Positions 1 through 6,712 of a stretch of DNA of 7,623 nt are shown piece after piece (position 1 is the first letter of the stretch; each line of letters begins with the position of its first letter). The notes beneath the pieces are model-generated. The model did no database searches, had not been told where the DNA came from, and saw only the letters and a program-made list of their open reading frames with translations. Both the position numbers and the translations under genes were made by a program. The stretch covers positions 1 to 7,623 of the forward strand of contig JAIRKW010000028.1 in NCBI GenBank assembly GCA_031259875.1, written 5' to 3'. This DNA is from Campylobacteraceae bacterium (GTDB taxonomy: Bacteria > Campylobacterota > Campylobacteria > Campylobacterales > Campylobacteraceae).

Positions 1-1137
1 CCTAACGTAGCGGATGTAAGGACTTTATTACAGCTTTTGGAAAACTTGGGTGCGGCGCAGAGTTTTGCTAAAAACAGCGCGACGGTGGATACGAGCAGTG
101 TAAACTCCACGTGTGCAAATTATGACATTGTACGCAAAATGAGAGCTTCCATTTTAACATTAGGTCCTCTTTTGGCGCGTTTTGGACATTGTGAGGTTTC
201 GCTCCCGGGAGGGTGCGCTATTGGACAACGCCCTATAGATTTGCATTTAAAAGCTCTTGAAATGATGGGTGCGGATATCGATATAAGACAAGGATATGTT
301 GTCGCCTCTGCCCCAAAAGGTCTTAAGGGCGCAAATATAGTTTTTGATAAAATCACTGTCACCGGAAGTGAAAATATCATTATGGCGGCGGCATTGGCAC
401 ATGGCATAACTACGATTAGCAATGCGGCAAAAGAGCCTGAAGTTGTGCAGCTATGCGAAATACTAAATAGAAGCGGAGTTAAAATAAAAGGTATCGGCAG
501 TGCAGAGCTTGAGATAGAAGGCAGCGGCGGCAAGCTGCTTGACATAGCGGACTTCGCTGTAATTCCCGATAGGATTGAAGCAGGTACTTATCTTTGTGCT
601 GCAGCCATAACAAACTCAGAGATTACGCTGAAAAATGTTATCCCTGAACACTTGAAAGCTCTCATCTCAAAACTAAACTCTATGGGATTTGAAATTTTAA
701 AGAGCGAAAATTCCATTACAATAAAACCAAGTGTCAAAATATTGCCTGCCGATATAGAGACTCTCGAATATCCAGGGTTTCCTACAGATATGCAGGCGCA
801 ATTTATGGCTCTTTGCACACAAGCAAGCGGTACGAGCGTTATAGATGAAAGGCTTTTTGAGAACCGCTTTATGCACGTAAGCGAACTATCACGCATGGGG
901 GCAAATATCAAATTAACAAGCCATACGGCTACGGTTTACGGTCATACAAAATTAACGGGAGCCGATGTAATGGCGACGGATTTGCGGGCAAGTTCAGCTC
1001 TAATCTTAGCGGCTTTGGCAGCAGAAGGAACGACAAGAATACACCGTATATATCATCTTGACAGAGGTTATGAAAATATCGAAGGAAAACTATCATCTTT
1101 GGGTGCTAAAATCAAAAGATTGTCGGAGCAAATGTAA
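1..1137 (+). CDS. murA: UDP-N-acetylglucosamine 1-carboxyvinyltransferase (MurA), 5'-truncated by window edge
   Basis: Cytoplasmic enolpyruvyl transferase that moves enolpyruvate from PEP to the 3'-OH of UDP-GlcNAc, the first committed step of peptidoglycan synthesis and the fosfomycin target. The frame is open from base 1 (PNVADVRTLLQLLENLG), so the gene begins outside the window. About 43 residues are missing, judged from the catalytic Cys: it is codon 72 here (bases 214-216, motif PGGCAIGQRP) and residue 115 in E. coli. The PEP-binding Arg follows five residues later. Also visible are FPTDMQAQF (general-base Asp), FENRFMHVSELSRMGA, MATDLRAS and the C-terminal YHLDRGYE. With the missing part the protein would be about 421 aa, the normal length. 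The active-site Cys is present, so it is the fosfomycin-sensitive type. It ends in TAA and is followed 13 bases later by a hairpin terminator. An ATG-less start inside the window (TTG at 37) is not a real start. Confidence 0.98.
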   Translation, partial: PNVADVRTLLQLLENLGAAQSFAKNSATVDTSSVNSTCANYDIVRKMRASILTLGPLLARFGHCEVSLPGGCAIGQRPIDLHLKALEMMGADIDIRQGYVVASAPKGLKGANIVFDKITVTGSENIIMAAALAHGITTISNAAKEPEVVQLCEILNRSGVKIKGIGSAELEIEGSGGKLLDIADFAVIPDRIEAGTYLCAAAITNSEITLKNVIPEHLKALISKLNSMGFEILKSENSITIKPSVKILPADIETLEYPGFPTDMQAQFMALCTQASGTSVIDERLFENRFMHVSELSRMGANIKLTSHTATVYGHTKLTGADVMATDLRASSALILAALAAEGTTRIHRIYHLDRGYENIEGKLSSLGAKIKRLSEQM

Positions 1138-1150
1138 AATTTACAGTAAA

Positions 1151-1177
1151 AGCGCGCTTTTGCAGCGCGCTGTTTTT
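1151..1177 (+). terminator. Rho-independent terminator of murA
   Basis: AGCGCGC (1151-1157) pairs perfectly with GCGCGCT (1165-1171) around a 7-base loop, followed by GTTTTT (1172-1177). It starts 13 bases after the murA stop. The gene on the opposite strand ends at 1176, so the T-tract overlaps its stop codon. Read on the minus strand the same stem is followed by TTTACTG, so it may also work, more weakly, as a bidirectional terminator between the two convergent genes. Confidence 0.88.
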
Positions 1178-2231
1178 AATCTATATAAACAATCGGCTTA
1201 ATAAGGTCAGGAGTTTTACTATCCATCAAATGAAAAGCTTCCTCTATTTTGTCAAATCCGTAAAATTTATGTGTGATAATTTTTGTTGGGTCAACACGTT
1301 TATGCTTAATGAGCTGCAGCAAATGTTCTATACGTACTCTGCCGCCCGGACAAAAGCCGCAGCGAATATCTTTATTTGACATGCCAAGTCCCCAAACAGC
1401 CGCCGGCATTGAGAGCGTATCTTTTATATCAAAAAAGTTTATACTGGATATCGTTCCCATAGGAAGCGTCATTTGCACAGCTTGAGCAAAAGTTTCTGCG
1501 TTGCCGCCTGCAATAATCGTTCTTTTTACGCCTCCGCCAGTTAATTCTACTATCTGCTTGACGATATCGCCTTCTTTATAACTTATAATATCTGTCGCAC
1601 CGTAAGATTTCGCTACCTCGATACTTGCTTTTCGCGTGCCGACTGCTATAAGACGCCCTGCTCCCCTTAATGCAGCTCCTGCTATCGCCATCAATCCAAC
1701 AGGCCCTATGCCGATAACCGCCACACTGTCGCCAAACTCTACATTTGCCAACTCAACTCCGTGAAATCCCGTAGACATCATATCAACAGTCATCAAAGCT
1801 GCTTCGGGCGATACGCCCTCTGGCAAAAGTGCTAAATTTGCATCAGCATTATTTACATGAAAAAATTCTGCAAATACGCCGTCTTTTTGCGTCAAAAATT
1901 TAAAACTTCCCATCAAACCGGTATCATGAGCATTAGAGGTACCGTACTGAACACCTGGTTCATTCCAATCCGGAGTTGTGCAGGGCACTACTACAAAATC
2001 GCCTTTTTTGAATTTTGTAACTTTCTCGCCTACCTCTGCGACTTCACCCACTGCTTCATGACCCAAAATGAGATTTTCTCTCGGAGCCGAACCACCGTGC
2101 ATAACATGCGTATCTGAACTGCAGGGTGCGACGATTTTTGGTTTGATGATGGCATCAAACGGACCTGCTGTTGGTTTTGGTTTTTCCAACCATGACGGCT
2201 GTTCTACAGCCTTCATTCCATAACCTCTCAT
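1176..2231 (-). CDS. NADP(H)-dependent zinc-containing secondary alcohol dehydrogenase (T. brockii ADH type)
   Basis: Medium-chain zinc alcohol dehydrogenase of 351 aa, probably interconverting secondary alcohols and ketones (or aldehydes) in the cytoplasm. It aligns from end to end with Thermoanaerobacter brockii ADH (352 aa) as I remember that sequence: GPFDAI, ILGHEAVGEV, DGVFAEFFHVN and CPGGRVR. Catalytic zinc ligands are Cys37, His58 (with Glu59) and Asp150; the proton-relay Ser39 and His42 are also present. The Rossmann motif GIGPVG is at 174-179. Gly198-Thr199-Arg200 and Tyr218 match the T. brockii residues that hold the 2'-phosphate of NADP, so NADPH preference is inferred. No four-cysteine structural zinc loop is visible, as in that subfamily. 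The ATG start is supported by AAAGGA (minus strand, about 2236-2242) five to six bases upstream and a close TATAAT. The natural substrate cannot be told from sequence. Confidence 0.93.
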   Translation of the reverse strand: MRGYGMKAVEQPSWLEKPKPTAGPFDAIIKPKIVAPCSSDTHVMHGGSAPRENLILGHEAVGEVAEVGEKVTKFKKGDFVVVPCTTPDWNEPGVQYGTSNAHDTGLMGSFKFLTQKDGVFAEFFHVNNADANLALLPEGVSPEAALMTVDMMSTGFHGVELANVEFGDSVAVIGIGPVGLMAIAGAALRGAGRLIAVGTRKASIEVAKSYGATDIISYKEGDIVKQIVELTGGGVKRTIIAGGNAETFAQAVQMTLPMGTISSINFFDIKDTLSMPAAVWGLGMSNKDIRCGFCPGGRVRIEHLLQLIKHKRVDPTKIITHKFYGFDKIEEAFHLMDSKTPDLIKPIVYID

Positions 2232-2250
2232 GGTTATCCTTTGTTTAAAA

Positions 2251-2279
2251 ATTATAGTTTTTAATTATCGCACAACAAT
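2251..2279 (-). promoter_or_regulatory. Putative promoter of the alcohol dehydrogenase gene
   Basis: On the minus strand there is a perfect TATAAT (plus-strand 2251-2256) with a weak TTGTTG (2273-2278) 16 bases upstream. Transcription would start near 2244, leaving a leader of about 12 bases that is just long enough for the AAAGGA ribosome site. The -35 match is poor, as is usual in Campylobacterota. Confidence 0.55.
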
Positions 2280-2400
2280 GCTGAAATATCTATTTTTGAG
2301 AAACATATATCCTAAATATCATTATTTGGAGTAGATTTTACATATTTTAACGGTAGTGTATTTTTCCATTTTTTGCAAGAAAGACTATTTACTTGTAAGC

Positions 2401-2416
2401 TTTTTTTTGATATTAT
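2401..2416 (+). promoter_or_regulatory. Putative promoter of tRNA-Gly
   Basis: A run of eight T followed by GATATTAT gives a -10 box TATTAT (2411-2416), placed 13 bases before the first base of the mature tRNA. No good -35 is visible. The T-run-GATA layout is the same as that in front of the helicase gene at 5489-5503. Confidence 0.5.
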
Positions 2417-2429
2417 TCCAGTCTTTTAA

Positions 2430-2504
2430 GCGGGAATAGCTCAGTGGTAGAGCACAACCTTGCCAAGGTTGGGGTCGCGAGTTCGAACCTCGTTTCCCGC
2501 TCCA
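2430..2504 (+). tRNA. tRNA-Gly (anticodon GCC), CCA encoded
   Basis: A full cloverleaf can be drawn. The acceptor stem is GCGGGAA (2430-2436) with TTCCCGC (2494-2500), discriminator T2501 and encoded CCA (2502-2504). The D-arm is GCTC-AGTGGTAG-AGC. The anticodon stem CAACC/GGTTG (2455-2459 with 2467-2471) encloses the loop TTGCCAA, so the anticodon is GCC at 2462-2464 and reads GGC and GGT glycine codons. The T-arm GCGAG-TTCGAAC-CTCGT has one G-U pair. It is a solitary tRNA lying between the adh gene and the AT-rich helicase gene. No partial duplicate of its 3' end was found elsewhere in the window. Confidence 0.98.
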
Positions 2505-2707
2505 TTCAAAAATATCAATTTTTCCATCGCACTTGTCTGCACCATTTGCACAACATTCTTTGTTGATTCGCAAAACAGACAGATATCATGGACTTAGAGC
2601 AGAGATATCAGAAACTAAAAACTTTCATTTTTAAAATATAAAATCTGCAAGCAAAAATGTGCTCACCTGCGTGATAGCGATGCAACATAAATTTAAGCTT
2701 TTACTTC

Positions 2708-2746
2708 AAACTAAAATTGACCATACAGTCAATCTGCCTTTAGTTT
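2708..2746 (-). terminator. Possible terminator hairpin at the end of the helicase-nuclease gene
   Basis: TTTAGTTT (2739-2746) overlaps the TAA stop and pairs with AAACTAAA (2708-2715); inside it ATTGAC (2716-2721) pairs with GTCAAT (2728-2733), with a five-base bulge (2734-2738) on one side. Minus-strand transcription gives the inner stem followed by TTTTAGTTT, a weak U-tract. The stem is AT-rich, so its strength is doubtful, but its position right at the stop is what a terminator would show. Confidence 0.4.
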
Positions 2747-4824
2747 CTCATTAGTTCACGTAGTTTTTTTGATAATGTTTCACGTTCGTTGCTGCCGGTC
2801 GTTGAAAATCTAATGAGTGGAATGTTAAATTTTTTCAAAATGTTATTTTTGTTTGAGTCACGCTCTTTTTGCTTATTGCTTTTACTATTATCGGCATGAT
2901 GATAAGCCCAGCCATCGACCTCTATAGTAAGAATCGGTGTTTTGGATGTTTTTTTAAATAATACAAAATCTACTAAAGTCCAACTATGGGTAGCATATTC
3001 TCGCTCGCGGCCTGATAATTTTGAAATATCGCAAAGCATTTTTAAAGGATATTGAGTTGCGCATTTTAAATTTGTGTAACCCTCTTCCTTAATGACTTTT
3101 TCTATCAAATCAAACATTAGATTTTCACTGTAATAGTTTGATACTTTTTTAACTTTACGGCGTTTATAGTATGCTGTGTAAAGATAATCAAATATGGAAC
3201 GAATATCACTTTTTATGATTTCAAAATTATTATATTTAACATATTCAATCAGTTCGCTAATATTATTGTGCGCCAAATGGTCATTGCCGTTTGTTACAAC
3301 TATTAACTGGTTTTTTGCTCTTGAAACGGCAACATTTAATCTGTTTGGATTGCTTGCAAAGTTTGATATTTTATTGTCAACTGTGTTAATAATAATCACA
3401 TCGCGTTCGCGACCTTGAAATTTATCGACAGTTGCTGCTAAAACCGTCTTTTTGGCGCCAATATTTCCCAATTTCTCATTTAACGCATCTGTTTGTTTTA
3501 CATACGGTGTAACAATTCCTACACTGTTATTGTATAAATCAAACCCTTCTTTCATCACAATTTCATCAAATGTTACATCTATCTCGCGCTGATTTAGGTT
3601 TTTTCGTGCATGGTTACCTTTAACTGTCGTGTAAATTTTCAATGGATTGCAAGTATTTTTCGTTGTTTCGGTAAGGATAATAAGTTGATTATCGTAAAAA
3701 GATTTATTGCAAAAGCCAATGATTTTGGGATGGCAGCGATAATGTTCATACAGCGTTCTGCCCGGCACTTCATTTCCAAATAGGGCAGTTACGGAAGATA
3801 GTGCGTTGTTGGCAGAAAATTTATATTTATCAGATATATCGTATTTACTAAAAATCATCTCATCTATTTTACGCGTTTCATTTTTTACAACGTTTGACAA
3901 CTGTTTTTCATCGCCAACTATAACAGCATGTTTAGCGCAAGATAATACCAAAACAAAAGTTGCCAAATCAACTTGCGATGATTCATCTATTACAACGTAA
4001 TCATAAATATAGTTACAGTCCAAACTGTTGCGCAAAGAATAAGTAGTTGAAAGCACGACAGGATAATCCTTTATAAAATCCTCTGAATTTTTTCGAATCT
4101 CTTCAGGCAAATTGTATTTTATTCTGTCGTTTTTTAAATAACGTTTTGCCAAATAAGACTGAAATATGATTTGAGATAATTTTTTATGCTCTGATATTTT
4201 CTCATCAATATCATTTGCTTTGATGCGGTCTGACAGTCTCTTTATCTGTGATTTTATCTCATTGATTCGCGTATCATAATATAGTTTTTGAATGACCATA
4301 ATCATATTTGAGTAACTCTGCTTAAAAAAGTCATCAACTTTGACCTTATAAATGAGATAAAACTTAATCTTTTTCCATAGTGGCAGTCTGCTGATTTTGT
4401 GTTCAACCCCCTCAAGTTCCAGCCACAAATCTAATATTTTATTTGAATGCACAAATTTTCTAAGCACCAATGGTATCAGCTTGTCTACTTTGCTAAATTC
4501 ATCAAAATATCTCTTTTCTGTCTTTATATCATCAAGCTCATCTAAAAATTTTGCCATCTCATTTTTGCTTTTCAAAATCTCGTTAATCTGATTTGTCAAT
4601 ACAGAGGCTCTATTTTCAGCATCTTGAAGTTTATCAATCAACCAAGATTCAAGCTTTTCTTTTGATGGTGAATGTTGTTTTAAGATAAACTTTTCTTTGT
4701 TTTTAGTGCTCCCAAGCTTTGCAACTATAAAATCAACACTGTATTCTTGCAGTTTTTCATGTATATTTTCGATTGCTGAATTATTATTTGAGACTACAGC
4801 AATAGTTTTACAGCCTTTAACCAC
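2740..4824 (-). CDS. C-terminal part of the helicase-nuclease: SF1B motor motifs plus nuclease domain
   Basis: Numbering follows the full 904-codon frame. After the P-loop come SNNNSAIENI (222-231, motif Ia region) and a Lys/Glu-rich helical insert of about 200 residues (250-450), like the stalk/1B insertion of UPF1-type helicases. Motif II is VVIDESSQ (487-494), motif III VGDEKQL (513-519), motif IV YEHYRCHP (569-576), motif V VDKFQGRERD (676-685) and motif VI RLNVAVSRAK (705-714). The nuclease-like end has VDF (828-830), IEVDG (844-848), HH, QKERD (862-866) and IRF (881-883), the pattern of DUF559/Vsr-like PD-(D/E)XK folds. The GTG at 4824 is an internal valine codon without a ribosome site, and the first internal ATG is near codon 300, so independent translation looks unlikely. 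Without Walker A it could not hydrolyse ATP. Confidence 0.75.
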   Translation of the reverse strand: MVKGCKTIAVVSNNNSAIENIHEKLQEYSVDFIVAKLGSTKNKEKFILKQHSPSKEKLESWLIDKLQDAENRASVLTNQINEILKSKNEMAKFLDELDDIKTEKRYFDEFSKVDKLIPLVLRKFVHSNKILDLWLELEGVEHKISRLPLWKKIKFYLIYKVKVDDFFKQSYSNMIMVIQKLYYDTRINEIKSQIKRLSDRIKANDIDEKISEHKKLSQIIFQSYLAKRYLKNDRIKYNLPEEIRKNSEDFIKDYPVVLSTTYSLRNSLDCNYIYDYVVIDESSQVDLATFVLVLSCAKHAVIVGDEKQLSNVVKNETRKIDEMIFSKYDISDKYKFSANNALSSVTALFGNEVPGRTLYEHYRCHPKIIGFCNKSFYDNQLIILTETTKNTCNPLKIYTTVKGNHARKNLNQREIDVTFDEIVMKEGFDLYNNSVGIVTPYVKQTDALNEKLGNIGAKKTVLAATVDKFQGRERDVIIINTVDNKISNFASNPNRLNVAVSRAKNQLIVVTNGNDHLAHNNISELIEYVKYNNFEIIKSDIRSIFDYLYTAYYKRRKVKKVSNYYSENLMFDLIEKVIKEEGYTNLKCATQYPLKMLCDISKLSGREREYATHSWTLVDFVLFKKTSKTPILTIEVDGWAYHHADNSKSNKQKERDSNKNNILKKFNIPLIRFSTTGSNERETLSKKLRELMRN

Positions 4825-4872
4825 ATTGGCGATAATATTTAAAATCGTTTGAGTTTTTCCTGTGCCAGGTGG

Positions 4873-5454
4873 TCATTGAATGATACTTATTTTGTGATTC
4901 ATCGCGTTTTCTACTGCGATTTTTTGCGATGGGTTAAATCCGAAAGGGAAGATATTTTGAGCAGTATTGCTTTGATAGTTGTTTTCGATTTCACCGTTAA
5001 AGTAATTTGCCAAAATAGTATCGTTGCGAATAAATTGAATTTTATTATAGTGCGAACTTAATATGTTTGTACCCTCTTCTGTGCGAATTCCTACTTCACT
5101 GGCAATCTCTTTGAAATAGTTAAATTTTTTGGCTGACTTTTCATTCTCAAGACAAGAGCTGATTAGATTTGTATCTTCTATGGGAGCACATTTGATATTG
5201 CCATTTTCTAATGTAAGCTGGTAAAAATTGTCAAATTTTATTATTTCTTTTATATTATTTACGATTTTTCCATTGATTTGAACGACATATTTGCCATTAT
5301 CAATGGTTTTTCCTATGGCAACTTTATTAAAATTATATGTGTATATTTTCTCATTTCTCTTAAAAATGACTTCATATTTTCCATTTTCTAATTTACGAAT
5401 AGATTGTATATTATTGGTACAGTCTACTTCGTTTAAAAAAATTTTATCTCTCAT
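4873..5454 (-). CDS. N-terminal fragment of the helicase-nuclease (193 aa, ends at the TGA)
   Basis: This is the part that would be made as the sequence stands. Residues 1-90 look beta-rich, with short strand-like stretches such as GKYEVIFKRN, KIYTYNFNK, GKYVVQING and FYQLTLENG, and I do not recognise the domain. Residues 91-165 are more helical and hydrophilic. Residues 168-193 (IFPFGFNPSQKIAVENAMNH then KISIIQ) are the standard lead-in to an SF1 P-loop: Gln177 is the adenine-sensing Q motif and KISIIQ is the strand before Walker A. It contains no catalytic motif, so alone it should be inactive. The ATG start is bounded by an in-frame TAA six codons upstream, which leaves only this ATG or a CTG two codons earlier. 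The ribosome site is poor (GTGGGCTGACA before ATG, no AGGA). Confidence 0.7.
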   Translation of the reverse strand: MRDKIFLNEVDCTNNIQSIRKLENGKYEVIFKRNEKIYTYNFNKVAIGKTIDNGKYVVQINGKIVNNIKEIIKFDNFYQLTLENGNIKCAPIEDTNLISSCLENEKSAKKFNYFKEIASEVGIRTEEGTNILSSHYNKIQFIRNDTILANYFNGEIENNYQSNTAQNIFPFGFNPSQKIAVENAMNHKISIIQ

Positions 5455-5488
5455 TGTCAGCCCACATTACGCAAATTTTATTGGTTGC

Positions 5489-5503
5489 ATTGTATCAAAA
5501 AAC
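5489..5503 (-). promoter_or_regulatory. Putative promoter of the helicase-nuclease gene
   Basis: On the minus strand TTTTTTGATACAAT gives the -10 box TACAAT (plus-strand 5489-5494) behind a T-run. The layout repeats that of the tRNA-Gly promoter. The start would be near 5482, leaving about 27 bases before the ATG. It lies back to back with the thioesterase promoter; the two -10 boxes are about 45 bp apart. Confidence 0.5.
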
Positions 5504-5536
5504 AACCGCAGCAGTGCATAATTTTTGAGCAAGTTT

Positions 5537-5544
5537 GCTATAAT
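5537..5544 (+). promoter_or_regulatory. Putative extended -10 promoter of the thioesterase gene
   Basis: TTTGCTATAAT contains a perfect TATAAT (5539-5544), preceded by TGC, which makes an extended -10. No convincing -35 is present at the usual distance. The start would fall near 5551, giving a leader of about 25 bases. Confidence 0.55.
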
Positions 5545-5563
5545 AATCGTTTAAATAATTTTC

Positions 5564-5568
5564 AAGGT
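5564..5568 (+). promoter_or_regulatory. Ribosome binding site that decides the thioesterase start
   Basis: AAGGT ends seven bases before ATG 5576 but only four before the adjacent in-frame GTG 5573. The spacing favours the ATG, giving 135 rather than 136 residues. Confidence 0.55.
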
Positions 5569-5575
5569 ATGTGTG

Positions 5576-5983
5576 ATGAAGGCCGTTGATTTAGTTAAGC
5601 AGGACAAGTTTGCTCTGTTTTTGGGCATAAAGATTTTAGAATGCGGAGGCGGACGTGCCAAGGTAAGTTTGGAGTGCGGCGAACATTGTCTTAACGGCAT
5701 CGGGCGCATTCAAGGCGGAGTTACGTACACACTTGCCGATTATGCCTTTGCGCTTGCCGCAAATTCTGCGGCTGATGAGACGGAAGGTGTAGCATGCACT
5801 GTGGGAATGTCCACAACAGCCACATTTTTGCGCGCAGGAAAGATAGGTACATTTTATGCCGAAGCAAAAGAGGTTAGTAAAAACAAAACCATTGGACACT
5901 ACGATGTTGTGGTTACAGACGAGAGCGGCGAAGTGATTGTTGTATTTAACGGTGTGGCATATTTTAAAAAAGACATGGCTTGA
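5576..5983 (+). CDS. PaaI-like hotdog-fold acyl-CoA thioesterase
   Basis: A 135-aa protein with the size and motif order of PaaI/4HBT hotdog thioesterases, which hydrolyse acyl- or aryl-CoA thioesters as small cytoplasmic oligomers. The signature segment reads CLNGIGRIQGGVTYTLADYA followed by FALAANS. Counting from the GTG one codon upstream, Asp56 in LAD corresponds to the catalytic Asp61 of E. coli PaaI, and Asn64-Ser65 matches its CNS. The second half holds CTVGMSTTATFLRAGKIG and HYDVVVTDESGEVIVVF, the usual later strands. The His of the family's common HGG motif is Gln here (Gln47). The start is ATG 5576, not GTG 5573, on ribosome-site spacing. The gene stands alone, with a divergent helicase gene upstream and no clear terminator downstream. 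It stops at TGA, which supports the standard meaning of TGA in this genome. The substrate cannot be told from sequence. Confidence 0.88.
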   Translation: MKAVDLVKQDKFALFLGIKILECGGGRAKVSLECGEHCLNGIGRIQGGVTYTLADYAFALAANSAADETEGVACTVGMSTTATFLRAGKIGTFYAEAKEVSKNKTIGHYDVVVTDESGEVIVVFNGVAYFKKDMA

Positions 5984-6017
5984 GATTTGGGATATAGATA
6001 AGTTTTTAATTTTTTAT

Positions 6018-6712
6018 CGTTAGAAACTTTGTCATTGCGCCCTCTTCTTTCAATGTATTTGCCCCATTGCAAAAACCATTTTTCATAAAAAAGGTTAAAA
6101 TTAAAAGTTTGCGGTTTAAAATTCAAAACTTTAAAAACGAACATTTTGCAGCCCGCAATGACGGAGGAATATGGATTTTCGTTTGCGCAAGAATGACGGA
6201 ATGGGCGGCTCGTACAAAAATGATGTAATGTAGGATTTGTGCATTTAAGTATCGTGCGGAAGAAGTAGAAATAACAAGAAAAAAGTTGCTGCAATAAAAC
6301 AAAAATGCCGAAAATGATTAGTTTGTAGTGTGAGATTAATATTTTTAGTTTGGTTTTTAACTTTTTGTTGTGGATTACCGCGTTGTGCGCTTCGCACTCC
6401 AAGCCTGAAAAGATGGATACCTGTTGCAAAACTCTGCTCAGCTCTGAAGATAAAGAGTGATTTCCTATATTCACTTGTGATTTTTGGAGACTTGATTTCT
6501 CTGCGATGACACTTGCTTTAGAAACTATCGCTTCTCACAGAAATGACGAAAGGCGCTTGGTGCTCATATTTGAAATTAACGTAAAATTGTTTTTTATTTT
6601 TTGTTCAAAACAATATTTGTGTGAGAAACGCTAGAATTCACTCTTTTATATCATTTCTATCCCTTTCTTTCATCGTTATCGCACTCACATTAAAAGCTGC
6701 AAAATGACGCGG
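6018..6712. repeat. Gene-poor stretch with degenerate AATGACG-type dispersed repeats
   Basis: No convincing large gene lies between 5984 and 7005. Six eroded copies of one core are visible: GTCATTGCGC (6031-6040, inverted), CGCAATGACGGA (about 6154-6165), GCGCAAGAATGACGGA (6185-6200), CTGCGATGACA (6501-6511), AAATGACGA (6541-6549) and AAAATGACGC (6701-6710). Near them are GATTACCGCG and the hairpin GTGCG-CTT-CGCAC (6385-6397), which belong to the same common type of intergenic repeat (GATTGCCGCG ... CGCAATGACG) that yields spurious reading frames such as HSCANENPYSSVIAG in many genomes. TTAGAAACT also occurs twice (6020-6028 and 6518-6526). These copies look like decaying remnants; a function is not evident. 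Confidence 0.45.

Larger units (their letters stand above)
2740..5454 (-). pseudogene. UPF1-like SF1 helicase fused to a PD-(D/E)XK (Vsr/DUF559-like) nuclease, interrupted by an in-frame TGA in Walker A
   Basis: Read through one stop, the frame is 904 codons. The order is an N-terminal domain of unknown function (1-165), a Q-type motif (FNPSQK, 173-178), Walker A (194-201), helicase motifs II-VI (about 487-714) and a nuclease-like end (about 775-904). Codon 194 is TGA (plus-strand TCA at 4873-4875); the preceding IIQ and following PPGTGKT show that GGA (Gly) is expected, so one base, A instead of C at plus-strand 4875, accounts for the break. No other stop or frameshift occurs in the frame, so the lesion is recent, a sequencing error, or tolerated. 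Single proteins joining an SF1 helicase to a Vsr-like nuclease are known among anti-phage defence proteins; a defence role here is inference. The gene is monocistronic, visibly richer in A+T than its neighbours (the 60 bases from 4141 are 25% G+C), and ends in TAA. As written, the product stops before ATP binding. Confidence 0.85.

Noticed and set aside
2385..2573. 62-codon minus-strand frame across the tRNA
   Set aside because: It is the well-known false protein (GSNSRPQPWQGC...) made by reading a tRNA-Gly gene backwards.
2581..2610. Two AGATATCA copies 22 bp apart downstream of the tRNA
   Set aside because: An 8-base repeat in AT-rich DNA without an associated gene or promoter is likely chance.
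2588..2641. 17-codon plus-strand ORF (MDLEQRYQKLKTFIFKI)
   Set aside because: It looks like the start of a coiled-coil protein but is very short, has no ribosome site and is not supported by anything nearby.
2505..2739. Attachment-site duplication of the tRNA-Gly 3' end
   Set aside because: No copy of the T-arm/acceptor sequence was found in the rest of the window, so an att pair cannot be shown here.
4873..4875. Alternative genetic code with TGA read as glycine (as in SR1/Gracilibacteria)
   Set aside because: The stop replaces a Gly codon, which fits that code, but the neighbouring genes are Campylobacterota-like, use GGA normally and contain no in-frame TGA, and the thioesterase ends at TGA at its expected length.
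4873..4875. Selenocysteine at the TGA
   Set aside because: The position is a P-loop glycine in this family, and no selenoprotein homologue or function is known for it.
5899..6474. 191-codon minus-strand frame overlapping the thioesterase 3' end
   Set aside because: It runs antisense into a real gene, has low-complexity composition and consists largely of repeat-derived sequence (HSCANENPYSSVIAG type); no ribosome site or domain was seen.
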